In this document: positions 35,490 to 47,400 of the stretch, piece by piece
Numbering within the stretch: the stretch's first letter is position 1
How the letters are laid out: every line of letters begins with the position of its first letter
Assembly (NCBI GenBank): GCA_030704615.1
Contig: CM060734.1
Coordinates: 15,562,001-15,626,000 of the forward strand
DNA from: Takakia lepidozioides
Lineage: Eukaryota > Streptophyta > Takakiopsida > Takakiales > Takakiaceae
DNA length: 64,000 nucleotides
Direction of reading: 5' to 3'
The notes under the pieces: model-generated
Told to the model about the DNA's origin: nothing
Database searches by the model: none
What the model saw: the letters and a program-made list of their open reading frames with translations, nothing else
Made by a program: the position numbers and the translations under genes

Positions 35490-35684
35490 AGTGGCTGGTT
35501 ATTATAGGATTTCCATTTCTCCCTCTCTCTCTTCATAGAAATGTGGTGGGTAACTACTTGTTTCACCCTCAATTGGTGTTGTTGTTACTGCACCACAACA
35601 ACTACCTTTAAAACAACTCAGACCTCCCACTTGCATTTCTGCAACTTGCTCCCACTCTGGGTGCGCAGCAAACAGGGTAGCTTC

Positions 35685-36293
35685 CTACTTCTCATCGAGT
35701 CCTCCCCTCCAGTCATACTCTCTGACTCCACGAGGTCTTCTAGTAGCAGGTAGCCTACTAGATTTCCTAGTGGTGACCTGTATCTTGTGCTTCCCATCAT
35801 GCACAGTCAGTAACTGGGAATTCCAGTCATGGAATACCCAGGCCTGTTTCAGCCATGGTTGACCCAGCAATAAGGAGTAAGCTTCCATAACATCATCCAT
35901 TCTCAACACAGTCACTATGATCTTAAAAATCATCTCTTGGATCTGTATCTTTACTCCTCTTATCAAGCCTAAAGGCTGTACACTCCTTTGATCTGCCATT
36001 GTTACTGTAAATGGGGCTGGTTTCATGTTACTGAGACCAAGCTTCTGCCTTAATTGGTCTGTCATAATATTCACTCCCGAGCCTCCATCTATCAGTACAT
36101 CAGTCAAGTCTGTGCTTCCAATCCTCAATTGGATTACTGGCATAGAATCATCAAAGTCCATGACTACTTCTCGCCCTTCAGGCCTCACATTATAACTTGT
36201 CACCTTGCTGTTCAGGTCTATGTTCTCTGTCACATGAGCAATCTGATTAATTGCTTGATACAGCCTGTGCCTACAATGAGGTGCCACAGCCAA
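35685..36293 (-). pseudogene. gypsy A aspartic protease region
   Basis: Retropepsin-like active site reads VLIDGGSGVN (about 36,085-36,110), a DGG variant of the usual D-S/T-G. It is followed by LLLGQPWLKQA near the C-terminal end. The frame is continuous with gag through a TAG at 36,297-36,299 and with the RT linker through a TAG at 35,685-35,687. At the latter site the sister fragment at 52,5xx has CAG. Confidence 0.7.
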
Positions 36294-36296
36294 TAG

Positions 36297-38630
36297 CTAT
36301 CCAATGGTAATCTCAGCTTTGGTCTGGCATATTACTTCAGCCAAAGTCCCTTCATTACTCTGCACTTGTGCAACTTCTTTCTTCACTTCCTCTTCACCCT
36401 CTCCATCTTCTCTATCAGAGTCAGAGGTATCTACCGTAGGGATATCAGTATTCTTCTGCATTTCCCTTATGGTGTTAGCCACTTCCCTGTGTAGTTCCTT
36501 CTCATCTCTCCAAGCCTCATCATCTTCAGGCACATCACTGCCATCCTCATTACCATCTTCTTCCTCATCTACTAGAGGTATTAGTTTAGCTTTGCTTCTG
36601 GTTACTATCATTGTATTCACTTCTGGTACAAAACATGGCCTAACCATGTGAGCTGCCACCACCGGGCCCTCATTCACATGAGCTCTCATCTCATTCTGGT
36701 GTCTGATCCAGAATGGACAGGCTGCCTTGCGATGTCCTGCCTGATTACAATAGTAACATAGTTCTTCCCCATTAGGTCCTCGCCCTTGGTCTGCTCTGAG
36801 ATTATTTCTATAATCCTGATTCCCTGGCTGGTAATTCCCCCTTGGATTACCTTGATAGTTGCCTCTGGGATTGCCTTGGTAATTCCCTCTTGGATTACCC
36901 CTCCCTGCCATACCATTGTTATAACCACCAGGCTGTCCATAGTGGTCCTGATCATTGTTTCTTCTTGGCTGGGGCTGCACTTGATGCACCCTCACTTGCC
37001 TAGGTTCTCTTGCAGCTGTCCTTCTGTTGTAGTAACAATTCTCAGTAGAATGGTTATCCATTTTACAGATAGTACAGTGTTTCTCCTTCATGTGGCATTC
37101 AGCTGTGGTATGGCCTTCATTCTGGCATTTTGCACACCAAACACCCTTCCTCCAATGTGTTACAGCCTCTGTGGCATACTTCTTCAAGATTTCTTCCAAT
37201 CTTTTCTCATAGTTATCCCTCTTCAACTTTTCCTTCTTCTTACTCTTCCTCCTTAGCTCTTGCTCTTCTTCCTCATCTGATTCATCTTCAGAGTCCTCAT
37301 CATCCCTTTTCTCTCTCCTGAGCATTCCCAATTGCTCAATTCTGTTGGTTGTTTCAAATGCCTCCTCCACTGTATTATGGGGTAGCATATCCACTTTCTT
37401 TTGTAATTCAGATCTTAATCCACTCACAAACCAGGTCTTCTGTAACCCTGGTGCTGGCACAACAGCCAACTTTCTCATCATCAATTCTATCTTTTCCATG
37501 TACTCTTCAACAGTTTCATGCTTCTTTTGCTTTAACTGTTGTAAACTCCCATACACTTCATCCTCAGTTTTGCTTGTCCTGAACCTATTTCGGAATGCTA
37601 TACTAAGGCCATTCCAGGTTAGGAAATGATTATCAGGGAATCTTGCATACCATTCACTTGCTTTCTTTATAAGTGAACAAGGAAATAATCTCATCTTGGC
37701 ATCATCGCCATTCTCATTGTTCACAATACACATGTGCTCAAATTGGCTAATGTGTACATCAGGATCCCCTTTCCCTGCATATATTGGAAAAGGTGGTTTT
37801 GCCCGTGTTGGAGGTACCGCCATCTGTGGCCCTACACCCTGCCCTTTGACAGGTGCTGGTCCTCTTGTTGGTGCTGGTCCTTGAGGACCTGTTGTTGTAG
37901 TGGTGGAACTCCCACCAGGTGCTGGCCCGTGAGCACTCCCTGCTACTGGCCCCTCTATACTCACAGTATTCCCAGCTTCAATTGCACTACTTCCCACACT
38001 CCCTGTCCCCCCAGAGTCAGATCCAAGCTTCTTGCCTGATCCCCTTGAGCCGACACCTTTGTTGGCCTGTGATTCAAGTGTTCTACTTGATCCAGGTCCA
38101 ACAGGTTGGGATGTCCTGGTTGTAGTCTCAACCTCAACTGTTGGGTCTACTTCTTCATACCCCTCATCTTCCAAATTCTTCTCTTGGATTTCCTCTTCTT
38201 CACTCATGTAACTCGATTGCAATGGTGTTGGAGAGTCTGAACTCTCCATTGGCTCTGCCACATCCTCCTCCCCTTCTTTATCTTGTGCTTCAGAAACTGG
38301 AGTTCCTGCCTTTGGTGTCCCATGCCAACTTTTATCAAAGATTTCTATCAAAACTTTTATCCAGGGATGTACCTCAGATCTCTCCCCTCGTGGTTGATCT
38401 TCTTCCTATACCAAATCCCTTAATCTTTCTTGTAAAGAATAAGAAGGAGTGGCATCCAACTTTGGTTCCTCCGGTATGGGTGATGTACTCTTCGATCTTA
38501 ATGGTGTGAGAGGTCCAGATGATTCTCCTATGTCTATTCCTCTCTCCCAAAGATATGGATAATTAGCTTTCAAATAACTTTCTCTTCTTGCTGAATATCT
38601 GTGAAGTCTAGCTTCTCTTTCATCACTCAT
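36297..38630 (-). pseudogene. gypsy A gag with zinc knuckle
   Basis: An acidic N-terminal region and a Gly/Ser/Pro-rich linker lead to a Retrotrans_gag core (WNGLSIAFRNRF, LKQKKHETVEEYMEKIE, near 37,500-37,640). A Lys/Glu coiled coil, two Cys/His pairs (CAKCQNEGHTTAEC and CTICKMDNHSTENC), an Arg-Gly-Asn-rich repeat (RGNYQGNP three times) and a final zinc knuckle CYYCNQAGHRKAAC (about 36,715-36,760) follow. A TAG at 38,406-38,408 interrupts the frame, which continues in phase. Upstream, 38,651-39,109 is an open leader ORF of about 150 aa without an ATG and of unknown role. Confidence 0.8.
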
Positions 38631-39212
38631 GTCCCATGTCTTTCATATCTTCAATGAGGCAATAACCAAAACTCTCTTTTATAGTATCTCTCGTATATGC
38701 CTGGATTTCTTTCAAGCTTCAATGCACCCTTGGCTATACTAGAAGTCTCTGTTACCATATAACCATATGGCAAGCACGTCTGAAAAGCTGTTCTTGGTGT
38801 TAGTTTGATCCACAGGATATCCTTAGGAATCCAATTCTTTACCAGTACCAACTCTTCATGCATATGAGTGTAAACATTCACTTTCCGTTCCTCCCAGCCT
38901 TCAAACTCCACTCGTTTGATGGATAGCAACGCTATCACATAAACCAGCGTTGGTAACCAACTTGCTCTCCCTCTACAGGCCACTTGATAAATCTTTATCA
39001 CTCCTTTCTCCAGACCCCACTCAGGATCAGCATCATGCACTCTCTTAAGAATGTTTTTTTTGCAACCATCTGGCAATTCCAAGAATCTTTGAAAGAATTG
39101 CTTGGACAATCTTTCTTTCTCAGTTCCACAAGGAATTCACATCAAATTCTTTAATTCTCCAACCACCATGATCCCACCAGATGCCTGTCACATCTGGTTG
39201 TTCTTGACCGAG

Positions 39213-39231
39213 TTCCCCAGTATGGTTGCCA
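39213..39231 (-). other. putative primer-binding site of gypsy A
   Basis: On the minus strand, TGGCAACCATACTGGGGAA follows the presumed LTR end (GACA) after two T residues. Position and layout match gypsy elements of the type whose leader reads TGGCGCC...GGGGA. The tRNA cannot be named from this sequence. Confidence 0.45.
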
Positions 39232-39233
39232 AA

Positions 39234-39860
39234 TGTCGAGCGGCTTTTACTCACCCATCCCTTCGCTATCCAAGGTGGGAACTCCAAGATAGAAGAGTTG
39301 GATATCTCTAAGCACTCAGCCCGCTCAGAACAATCAGTCATGACCTACAGCTAGTGAATCATGGTTGTGCTTCCTGTTTGACTTTCTTCTTGCCTTCATG
39401 TTAGCAAATTACCTTACTGTGTATACTGAAGCATCGGATTGCTTCAGTATCTATCAGGTTCCAATCACTCATCCATTCATTCCACAGTTTCACTCGAGTC
39501 TACTCTACACAGTGTGTTTGTATCGAATAAGTATCAGATTAAATTTATCAGGTATCAGGCCGAAGCCATGGTGTCTCTAATCTGCTCTACAGTATCACTA
39601 CAGCTTTGCATGTAACGAGCATCTACTGATCATCTCTCCTCCTTCACCGTGCTCTCCATCCTTGCCCCTGTTCCTGCTCTCCGCCTGATTTCCTCTCGTG
39701 AACGACCAAGAAGTGCCCCCCTGTGAAGTGTCCTCTCCAAGTTGCTACTCTGCCTAATCTACCCGCAAGCTGTTCTAACCGTCTAACTAACTAACTGTCA
39801 TCTCAAGAAGTAAGCACGTTCCCTCTGCAGATGTCGTTCCCTGCCAATGATAACCATTCC
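39234..39860 (-). repeat. putative 5' LTR of gypsy A
   Basis: Begins (on the plus strand) with TGTCGAG next to the primer site and is non-coding. The outer border is not certain because no second LTR is available for comparison; it ends somewhere before the GGCTGTG repeats at 39,868. Confidence 0.35.
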
Positions 39861-39867
39861 CTACGTA

Positions 39868-40135
39868 CGCTGTGACGGGCTGTGCCAAGCTGTGTTGGGT
39901 TGTGACTGTGCCGAGCTGTGACTGGCTGTGTAAAGCCGTGTCGGGCTGTGTCGTGCTGTGTCGGGCTGTGACTGGTTGTGCGAAGCTGTGTCGAGCTGTG
40001 ATAGACTGTGACTAACTGTGATAGGCTGTGATTGACTGTGACATACTGTGTAAGGCTGTGTATGGCTGTGATAGACTATGATAGGTTGTGTATGATTGTG
40101 TAAGACTGTAACTGAGTGTGTAAGCCTGTCTACCA
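39868..40135. repeat. 10-bp minisatellite, GGCTGTGACT type
   Basis: About 26 degenerate tandem copies of a decamer with invariant CTGTG. The same word recurs in the gypsy A extension at about 32,465-32,520, where it encodes a Ser/His/Gln/Pro peptide. The array may therefore derive from, or have seeded, that coding repeat. Confidence 0.7.
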
Positions 40136-40204
40136 CCCCTAAAGCTTGTGCTTGTCACCCCTAAGGCCTCTGTTGGTCTAAGTCTACCATCCGTAAGTCT
40201 GTGC

Positions 40205-40480
40205 AAAAATTAAGGGTACCCCACAGAGCCCATAAAAGTGTCGAAGTCCCAGACAGCCCTCTAACAGTTCACCCTCCTCTCGCGTTGTCGTCTTGGGGTG
40301 GCTCCCGGAATCAGGGGAATGGAATGCATTGCCACGTAAGAAGGCACTCCTTTCAATTCGGTGCAGGACCATGCAAAAATGTCCCGAAATTCCTTGAACA
40401 GTGCCTGATACTCCAAGGCCTGCTCTGTTGTCAAGTGGGCTCCCACCTTCACCATCTTTGGCGACTCTCCTCCAAAAACT
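40205..40480 (-). pseudogene. fragment of a different gypsy pol
   Basis: Minus-strand peptide SPKMVKVGAHL...FKEFRDIFAWSCTELKGVP matches the start of the gypsy RT region (compare FAWSYEDLKGIPPE in gypsy A) but is clearly a different family. It is joined directly to the ParB exon at about 40,455-40,485, where both reading frames overlap, so the exact junction cannot be fixed. Confidence 0.6.
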
Positions 40481-40731
40481 CGGCCTCCAGCTTGAGAATG
40501 TCCTTGACGAGGGGTGGACGAACGACGGGCATGGAAACCAACCTACACAGGGGAATCTTCAACCTCCCACCCGGGGCAAGCATACTTTGCACCACAAGCT
40601 GAGAGTTTACCTTCTGACCCCCCAGCATCTCAGCGGCTTTGCTTTCATAGAACTCATCGTCCACATCAACAATTATCTCCTTCTCCTGACCCGAAGGGAC
40701 CTCATCTGCCACACTTTGCATCTTCTCCTGC
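40449..40731 (-). pseudogene. element 2 ParB-like exon, 5' part
   Basis: After a CCCTGCAG acceptor near 40,732 the exon encodes an acidic leader and then GGRLKIPLCRLVSMPVVRPPL, matching RIPLCRMVSLPIVRQAL of the element 1 protein. The DGNHR box that should follow is missing: the exon is broken by gypsy sequence, and its last ~25 codons survive at about 26,190-26,277. Orientation and order agree with it being the displaced ParB exon of the element 2 gene. Confidence 0.6.
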
Positions 40732-40779
40732 AGGGTTGTTCATTCAACTTGATATTAGAGAGGCATGAAACGTCGGCTG

Positions 40780-42480
40780 AGGCATGAAAAAGTGGGCTCA
40801 AAGAGTGTGCGTTGACGCACACTATTTTAAACTGCCAGGTAAGTGTACATTGACCCTCACAGACATGTCCTATGTTGCCGAATTCCACAGAAAAAGACAA
40901 TGTAAAAGTGGGCTCAAACAGTGTGCGTTGACGCACACTGTTTCACTTGCCAGGTAAATGATCATTGAACATCTACTTGTGCCAGGTAAGTGTTCATTGT
41001 AAACTCCAAGATATGCGGCCGATTTTGGATGAAAAAAGTGAAAAGGTGAGTTCGAACAGTGTGACATGTCCAGCTCAAACAGTGTGCGTTGACGCACACT
41101 GTTTGAGTTGCCAGTGATGGATTCTTCCATCCTCAGGAACCTGCCCTGAAAGTCCGAATTTAACTCGGAAAAAACACTTACATGTTCAGCTCAAACAGTG
41201 TGCGCCAACGCACACTGTTTGAGCTGCCACTGAATGGTTATTTCATCTTCAAAAACCTGCCTTGGAAGTCCGAATTTGACACCAAAAAAACAGTGACATG
41301 TACAGCTCAAACAGTGTGCGTTGACGCACACTGTTTGAGCTGCCAGTGAGGGATTCTTTCATCCCCAGAAACGTGCCCTAAAGGTCGAATTTCAATCGAA
41401 AAAAACACTTACATGTTCAGCTCAAACAGTGTGCGCCAACGCACACTGTTTGAGCTGCCACTGAATGGTTATTTTATCATCATAAACCTGCCCTGGAAGT
41501 CCGTATTTAACTCGGAAAAAACACTTACATGTTCAGCTCAAACAGTGTGCGCCAACGCACACTGTTTGAGCTGCCACTGAATGGTTATTTCATCATCATA
41601 AACCTGCCCTGGAAGTCCGAATTTAACACCAAAAAAACAGTGACATGTACAGCTCAAACAGTGTGCATTGACGCACACTGTTTGAGCTGCCAGTGAGGGA
41701 TTCTTTCATCCTCAGAAACGTGCCCTAAATGCCGAATTTCAATCGGAGAAAACCGTGACATGTAGAGCTCAAACAGTGTGCGCCAACGCACACTGTTTGA
41801 GCTGCCACTGAATGGTTATTTCATCATCATAAACCTGCCTTGGAAGTCCAAATTTAACACCAAAAAAACAGTGACATGTACAGCTCAAACAGTGTGCGTT
41901 GACGCACACTGTTTGAGCTGCCAGTGAGGGATTCCTTCATCCTCAGAAACGTGCCATAAAGGTCGAATTACAATCGGAAAAAACACTTACATGTTTAGCT
42001 CAAACAGTGTGCGCCAACGCACACTGTTTGAGCTGCCACTGAATGGTTATTTCATCTTCAAAAACCTGCAGTGGAAGTCCACATTTAACACACAAAAATA
42101 GTGACATGTACAGCTCAAACAGTGTGCGTTGACGCACACTGTTTGAGCTGCCAGTGAGGGATTCTTTCATCCTCAGAAACGTGCCCTAAAGGGCGAATTC
42201 AACACGGAGAAAACCGTGACATATAGAGCTCAAACAGTGTGCGCCAACGCACACTGTTTGAGCTGCCACTTAAGGGTTCTCTCGTCCTGACATACATATC
42301 CTGGAAAACCGATATCCAGATGGAAACAGCAGTGAAATGTTCAGCTCAACTCACACTGATTGAGCTTGCAATTTGGGTTGTATTGAACCTGCTGTAGTGC
42401 CCAAGTTTGGGCGTTTTGCACCTGAACAATCAAGCAAATTGGTAGGCCCAAACAGTGTGCGTTGCCTCACACTGTTTGAG
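40780..42480. repeat. palindromic satellite, family 2, in an intron of element 2
   Basis: Fourteen or so units of about 115 bp, each with a long palindrome: CTCAAACAGTGTGCG, a 4-base spacer, CGCACACTGTTTGAG. The spacer is TTGA in one unit type and CCAA in the other. The two mostly alternate, with flanks CAGTGAGGGATTCTTTCATC and CACTGAATGGTTATTTCATC, making a 230-bp dimer. First and last units are degraded. The array falls between the N-terminal exon (42,571-42,979) and the ParB exon (40,449-40,731), so it would be intronic. Confidence 0.9.
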
Positions 42481-42570
42481 CTTCCAGTTTGCGGTGCTTT
42501 CAGCCTGGTGCAGATGTCCTGTGTGGGCTATATTCATATCAGCAACGAAACACAAATGTGGGTCTTAAAG

Positions 42571-42979
42571 ATTTCACCTTTTTTTTGGCTGCTCCAGAAG
42601 ACTCCCCAATTGTCGGGGACCCTTTGCGCTTCGGGCTGCTCTCTGCGCCGAGCGTGTACGTGAGCCTCTCCCCCTTCCTCTTTCCCGCAGTCAGACTCCT
42701 CGTGAGGCCACCTTCAACATCCTCTTCCATCTCGTCTGTCTCTCCCTCAGATGCAGTGTCCTCTTCATCTGTTCTTGGAACTATGGCGGGCTGCTGTTCT
42801 TCTGCTGATTCCTGCTCCTCCATCGCCACACTTTCCTCTACTCCCTCTTCTACCTCCTTTTCCTCTTCGTCCACTCTTTCCATCCTCATTCTATCTCTGG
42901 CTCTAATCCTGTTTCTAGAGCTCGTGAAGTATAATGACTTCCTTCTCTTCCTCCTCCGCTGGAAACAAGGGCTCCCCAC
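42571..42979 (-). CDS. element 2 ParB-methyltransferase N-terminal exon
   Basis: Encodes RRRKRRKSLYFTSSRN then an Arg/Glu-rich, strongly acidic region and a Ser/Lys tail. It aligns with RRKLRKLYFGRR at the N-terminus of the element 1 protein (about 6,840-6,800). A donor (AAG|GTGAAATC) lies near 42,571. No ATG begins the frame in its present form; it is open upstream to beyond 43,000. It lies divergent to the transposase, as in element 1. Region 42,980-43,836 is the shared upstream region with no other recognisable gene and, unlike element 1, no palindromes. Confidence 0.5.
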
Positions 42980-43836
42980 GATGCCTCTAGAGCTCTCCAG
43001 TTTGACGTTTGTAACAAGTGCTGCTATGGCATGTAACCAAAATCAAAATTGGACGTTGTCAACCATATTTGGATGTGGGTGTTGTTATTGTGTGCGAACG
43101 GAATTCATCCATTCCGTCGTCTCCGTATTATCCAAGTAATAAAGCGCTAGAAAAAAAGTACATCCGTTGCATGCACTAGCGATATATGTCAGATGTACGG
43201 CGCCGCCTGCCAATACACCGCGGCCTTCTTGCTTTCTTTCAAATTTGGATGTGTCGTAGAAATCTAATGCTAGTTCATTTTCGAGCAGTTCTTGCAGATC
43301 CGCAATAATTGTTATGCTTCACATATGCATCCACGTGTGTTGTACTGCCTACCCTGTGGTTTGCATTTTACCGTAACCGTCGCCATGGGGTCATTCGGCA
43401 TAAAGGGTTCTGTCGGATACGACCATGTCTGGCACGCATTCGTGCGAGGTATCTTCTTCAGTGTCAGTGTTTGTGCTGTGCTCTTCTGGCACAGCACAAC
43501 CTCATGACATTTGTGGTCTTCCTGTTTACTGCTCTCCAGGGTTGTTGCCGTCTTTTCATAATGGATGGTTTCATGTCGTTTTCAGTGTTTGTTTTCATCC
43601 ATAAACAACACGGCTTCTTGTAGTATTTGAAAACAGTTTTTCTGGTTAGTGCCTCTTAGCGTTGCTGTTTCCGAAGTGAAGGTGCATCTCATCCCTACAT
43701 CCTTTGCATGCATCACCCGCAACCTTTGGGTTGGAGCTACCCTTGTTGACCTCAGTTTGCTTGTCTTAATTCCCTTTTCGGTGATTGCGGGCTATCAGTT
43801 CGAGGATTCCGCAACTTTCGTTCAGTGAGGGAAAAC

Positions 43837-46800
43837 ATGTCGAGGGAGCGAGATACACTTGCTCGATTCCATTCCAATGCAGGTACTCTTCCACTGACTG
43901 CCACTGCAGACGACGATGGGTTTGCAGTTGTTCATGAGGATGAGCTGGTTACAGTGTTCCCGCTGGAGTTGGGTTCTCTCCTTGTTCAAAAAGAGGTGTA
44001 TGACGAGGATGGGAATTTGGATTCTGGGCACTTGGAGAAACCATTGGTTGGCAAGTGTGGAAGGAAGTGGAGAGTCCTTCCAGGCACATACCGTGTCCTT
44101 GGAAAAGAGAGAAGACAATCAGCAGGATCAGTCGTTACCCCTGGCACTGCAGCATCGGTCGTGCAACAGAAGGGCACAGTTCCTGTGAAACAAGAGGTGA
44201 GCACATCCACTACCTTCGTGACTCTTTCAGACTCGTCCTCGGAGGATGTTTCTGAGATTCCTCCGCCAGTGCAGACTCCGTCATTGGATGATGACGAATT
44301 GCAAGAGATAACGAGTGTCATTCCAAAATTGAAAGCCCTCGCAGGTGTGCCTGGGTGCAAGAGCGAGCTGCGTTTTGTTGATTGGGAGTCCCTTCCTGTG
44401 CAACGGGTTCAATACGTGCCAGCACAGTTTGATGGGGACATCCTGTTTGAGCTCAACCCTCCCACCTCTTCCACTGGACTGGCTGGGCTTTTGCAGGGCA
44501 TGGACAAGAAACATGACGGACATCCTTGGTGCAGGACAAAAACGTCGAACATCCATAACGACATTGGCTTGAAATTTTGGAGGTCGGTCTGCGTTGGGCA
44601 TTGTAAGTGCCAGAATATTTCTTGCCCTCGGCTGAGAAACAGCGCTCAACCAAATGAAAGTGAGTGGGAAGGTGTGCCCCTGAATCCTTTCACCCCAGGG
44701 CTTGCCACTCCCAGGACCAATACTTTTGTGTGCAGGTTCTGCAAACTTTCCCCGTCCTGTGTTTCTGTGTGCCACGCTCGTATGTATCAGGTGGCACACC
44801 GATGCAAGACAATGACTCGTGCCTGCATTCATATGGGTGCACACGAGCATCCTGTGTCCAAAGGAAGTTGCAGGGATAGCGTGGACATCGCTAGAAATCT
44901 GCTGAAGCAGGAGTTCCATAATGCCCCTTGTGCAACACCTTCTGCTATAGCGCTTGCAGCTAGCAAGGCATTCCTGGAGAAACACATACTGGGTGAAGGG
45001 GATGCGACACAACTTATGCTGGATGCAGATTTGCTTAATGCAATCATGGACCATTTCTCCGTGTTGAGCTCTCCCAATATTCGAAACCAGGTGAATGCAC
45101 TCAGAATGGGCACAGGCATTGCTGGATTCACGGACAACATTATGGACCTGAAACGGAGGAGTCGCTATGAATTCATTCAAAACAGTATCTTCCCTGGCCA
45201 GGGCTCGTCCAAGGTGTATTTGTTCAAGATGTCCGCTGTGGGCGAAGGCAGTGGTGTGAGCATTGTCCGCCGTATGCAACCAGGAGGAGATTTGGCTAAA
45301 TGTTGGTTAATGTTTGATCACTGCAAACGGGTGAAGGGTTGGACAACCATGGCGTGCCATGTGTATGATCCGGCGTACCAGCGTGTGCTCTCCATAGCAA
45401 TTTGTGATATGCAGTCGGAGGACACTGAATCCCAGATGCTCATGTGGAATTCGCTCTTGGCCGTCATGCAGCGCAATGGAATACAAAACACAAATTTTGC
45501 GGGCTTCATGGCTGATAGTGCACAGGCAAATTTCAATGCAGTGCGACGCGTGTTTGGTTCGGGGGATCCTAAGGTCCCAATGGAAAATAAGGAGCGCACA
45601 TGCCTCTTCCATTGGACTCAATCTCTGGCACGTCATACAAAGCGCTGCATTCGCCCTGACCTGCAGTTGGAGCACAGAAGGCTCTGTCTCAAGTACAAGA
45701 ATGCCACCTCAATGGGAGAAGCTGAGAGCACTTACCAGGCAATCCGGGCTTGGTGGTTCTCCTCTGGTGCTGCAACAGGTACCCACGTAAAGGAGTTGGA
45801 GGACTGGTTGGTTTTCTGGCACTTCAGGTACAGACAGTGGGGAGCTTTCATGACGACGGTAAGCCTCTTCAATCCCAAAAACAGAAATTTTGCATCGTGC
45901 CTGTTCATTTGGGGTTCTTCGATTGTCACTTGAAGAACCTCTACCATTTGTTTTCGTTCCTCACATATCCATGCAATGCCTCCTGCAGGACATGTCCTTG
46001 GAGGACTTGGCCGACATGCCATCCTGTAATTTGGCGGAGACTGTTCACAACGCCTGGATGCAGCAGTCTACCAAAGCAGGTCGTGACTTGTATGTGGCCA
46101 CTGCTGATGACATGGTGCGTGCACTTACACAACAAACCAGGTACCGCAATTTTCTGATGGGACGGGGTGGAGGCAAGGGCCCTGATACGACTTTGTTGAT
46201 GCTAAGGGCTGCGAGTAGGTCCGGAGTCCCGTCAAAGATGGCCAGAGCTCTAAACAGATGCACTGAAGGGTCCCCTCTACAATCCAGGCTCCCCCATTTG
46301 GAAGGCGAGGAAAGATTTGGATCATGCAAAAGGAAATTGAACACTCTTCCAGGGTCAGATGGAGATTCCCATCGGCTAGACAGGGTCAATTTCTCTGTGC
46401 CAAAGGTGTCTCCACTGCAGACTGAGTCGTGTGCCCGCCCCTTCCCAGGTGGGTCCTCCTCCAGTGGAGCAGGTGCAGAACATACAAGCACAGCAGCGGG
46501 AATCCCATTGGAGGAGGTGGTGGCCATGGTGCAGGAATCCGATTGCATTGATAGTGAGTGGCATATAGAACGCACCCCACCAGGATCTAGAGTGGCTTGC
46601 ATGGCAATTCGGACCCCCTCATTCAAGAAATGCAAATCAAAGATATGCAAAGGCTCCAGGGGGACTCCAGCTCCAACATTCACAGGGTTGTTTCGACCTT
46701 ATCATAGTGGGGAGTCAAAGGACCACAAATTTTGGTTCTGCCCAGACGATATGGCACGATGCGTGAAGGGAACAGTTCGTCCTTCGGTGATAATGAAACC

Positions 46801-47400
46801 CCCTCCCCCGCAATTTGGCCTGTGCAAATTGGGACGTCGCTGTCATCAACCGAGATAAGCATGCTGGAGGAGGGAGGGTTTTGTCTTGCACGGTCCCGGG
46901 TGGTGCCCTCATGCACTGTCGGCACAGATGTGCCACATGCTCCGGCAATGCCGCCACCCGGTGCCGACTCCCACCCAACAAAAAAAGATGGAAAAACAGT
47001 GCGCCGTTTCGCTTTGGGTGCAGATCACGAATGCAAGATGGAATCTGCTAGAATTTTGCAGGCTCGGGTGTCTCGTATCACCAAAGTCCCTTCTCCGGGG
47101 TATGGACGGATTTACACAGTGCTGTCAATTGGGTCAGTTCTTCATGGCAAAGAATATCAGGTTACCGTTGGGAATTTCCCTTCGTGCACTTGTCCGGACT
47201 TTGTAACGATGCGTGAGGGCGCTCTCGGCATGAGAGGGAAGTGGGTCCCCTGCAAGCATCAATATTACATATATCTTGTGATTATGTGTTGCGACGGTAA
47301 GAGAGACCAATTCATCCACCAAGCCACACTAGGCTATGGAGAAGTGAACACCCTTCTACAGCGGGACACCTCGCGTGGAGCTCCGCCAACGTCTCTTTGA
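43837..47400 (+). CDS. MULE-like transposase with SWIM zinc finger
   Basis: ATG at 43,837 (MSRERDTLARF). Exon 1 runs 43,837-45,858 (ACG|GTAAGC) and exon 2 starts 45,989 after CTCCTGCAG. Domains: a zinc-binding N-domain with KHDGHPWCRTKTS and later CRFC...C...H; a catalytic region with MFDHCKR, FMADSAQANF and the CLFHW Cys-x2-His; a Ser/Pro-rich linker; and a C-terminal SWIM finger, SCTCPDF...WVPCKHQYY, at 47,182-47,262 (C-x-C-x(n)-C-x-H). A one-base frameshift in a C-run near 46,800 interrupts exon 2, since the element 1 protein aligns across it. It may be a real mutation or a sequencing error. This is the most complete transposase in the window and probably the source of movement for element 2. 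Confidence 0.75.

Larger units (their letters stand above)
31151..39860 (-). mobile_element. Ty3/gypsy retrotransposon A, 3' truncated
   Basis: Minus-strand order: putative 5' LTR (39,234 to about 39,860), primer site, leader ORF, gag, protease, reverse transcriptase, RNase H, integrase, and a long C-terminal extension. The 3' end is cut at 31,151 by another element's terminus, so no 3' LTR is present. The frame is otherwise long and clean but carries at least seven single in-frame stop codons and one frameshift. It lies inside element 2. A fragment of a sister copy is found at 52,367-52,690. Confidence 0.8.

Noticed and set aside
36290-36300. Programmed readthrough of the gag-pol TAG (followed by CTA) in gypsy A
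   Set aside because: TAG-CTA can be leaky, but six other stops of the same kind in the same frame make decay the simpler reading.
44281-45279. 332-residue minus-strand ORF, and the matching 28,075-29,358 plus-strand ORF
   Set aside because: Both are antisense to the transposase coding region; the second also fuses CACTA coding sequence to antisense.
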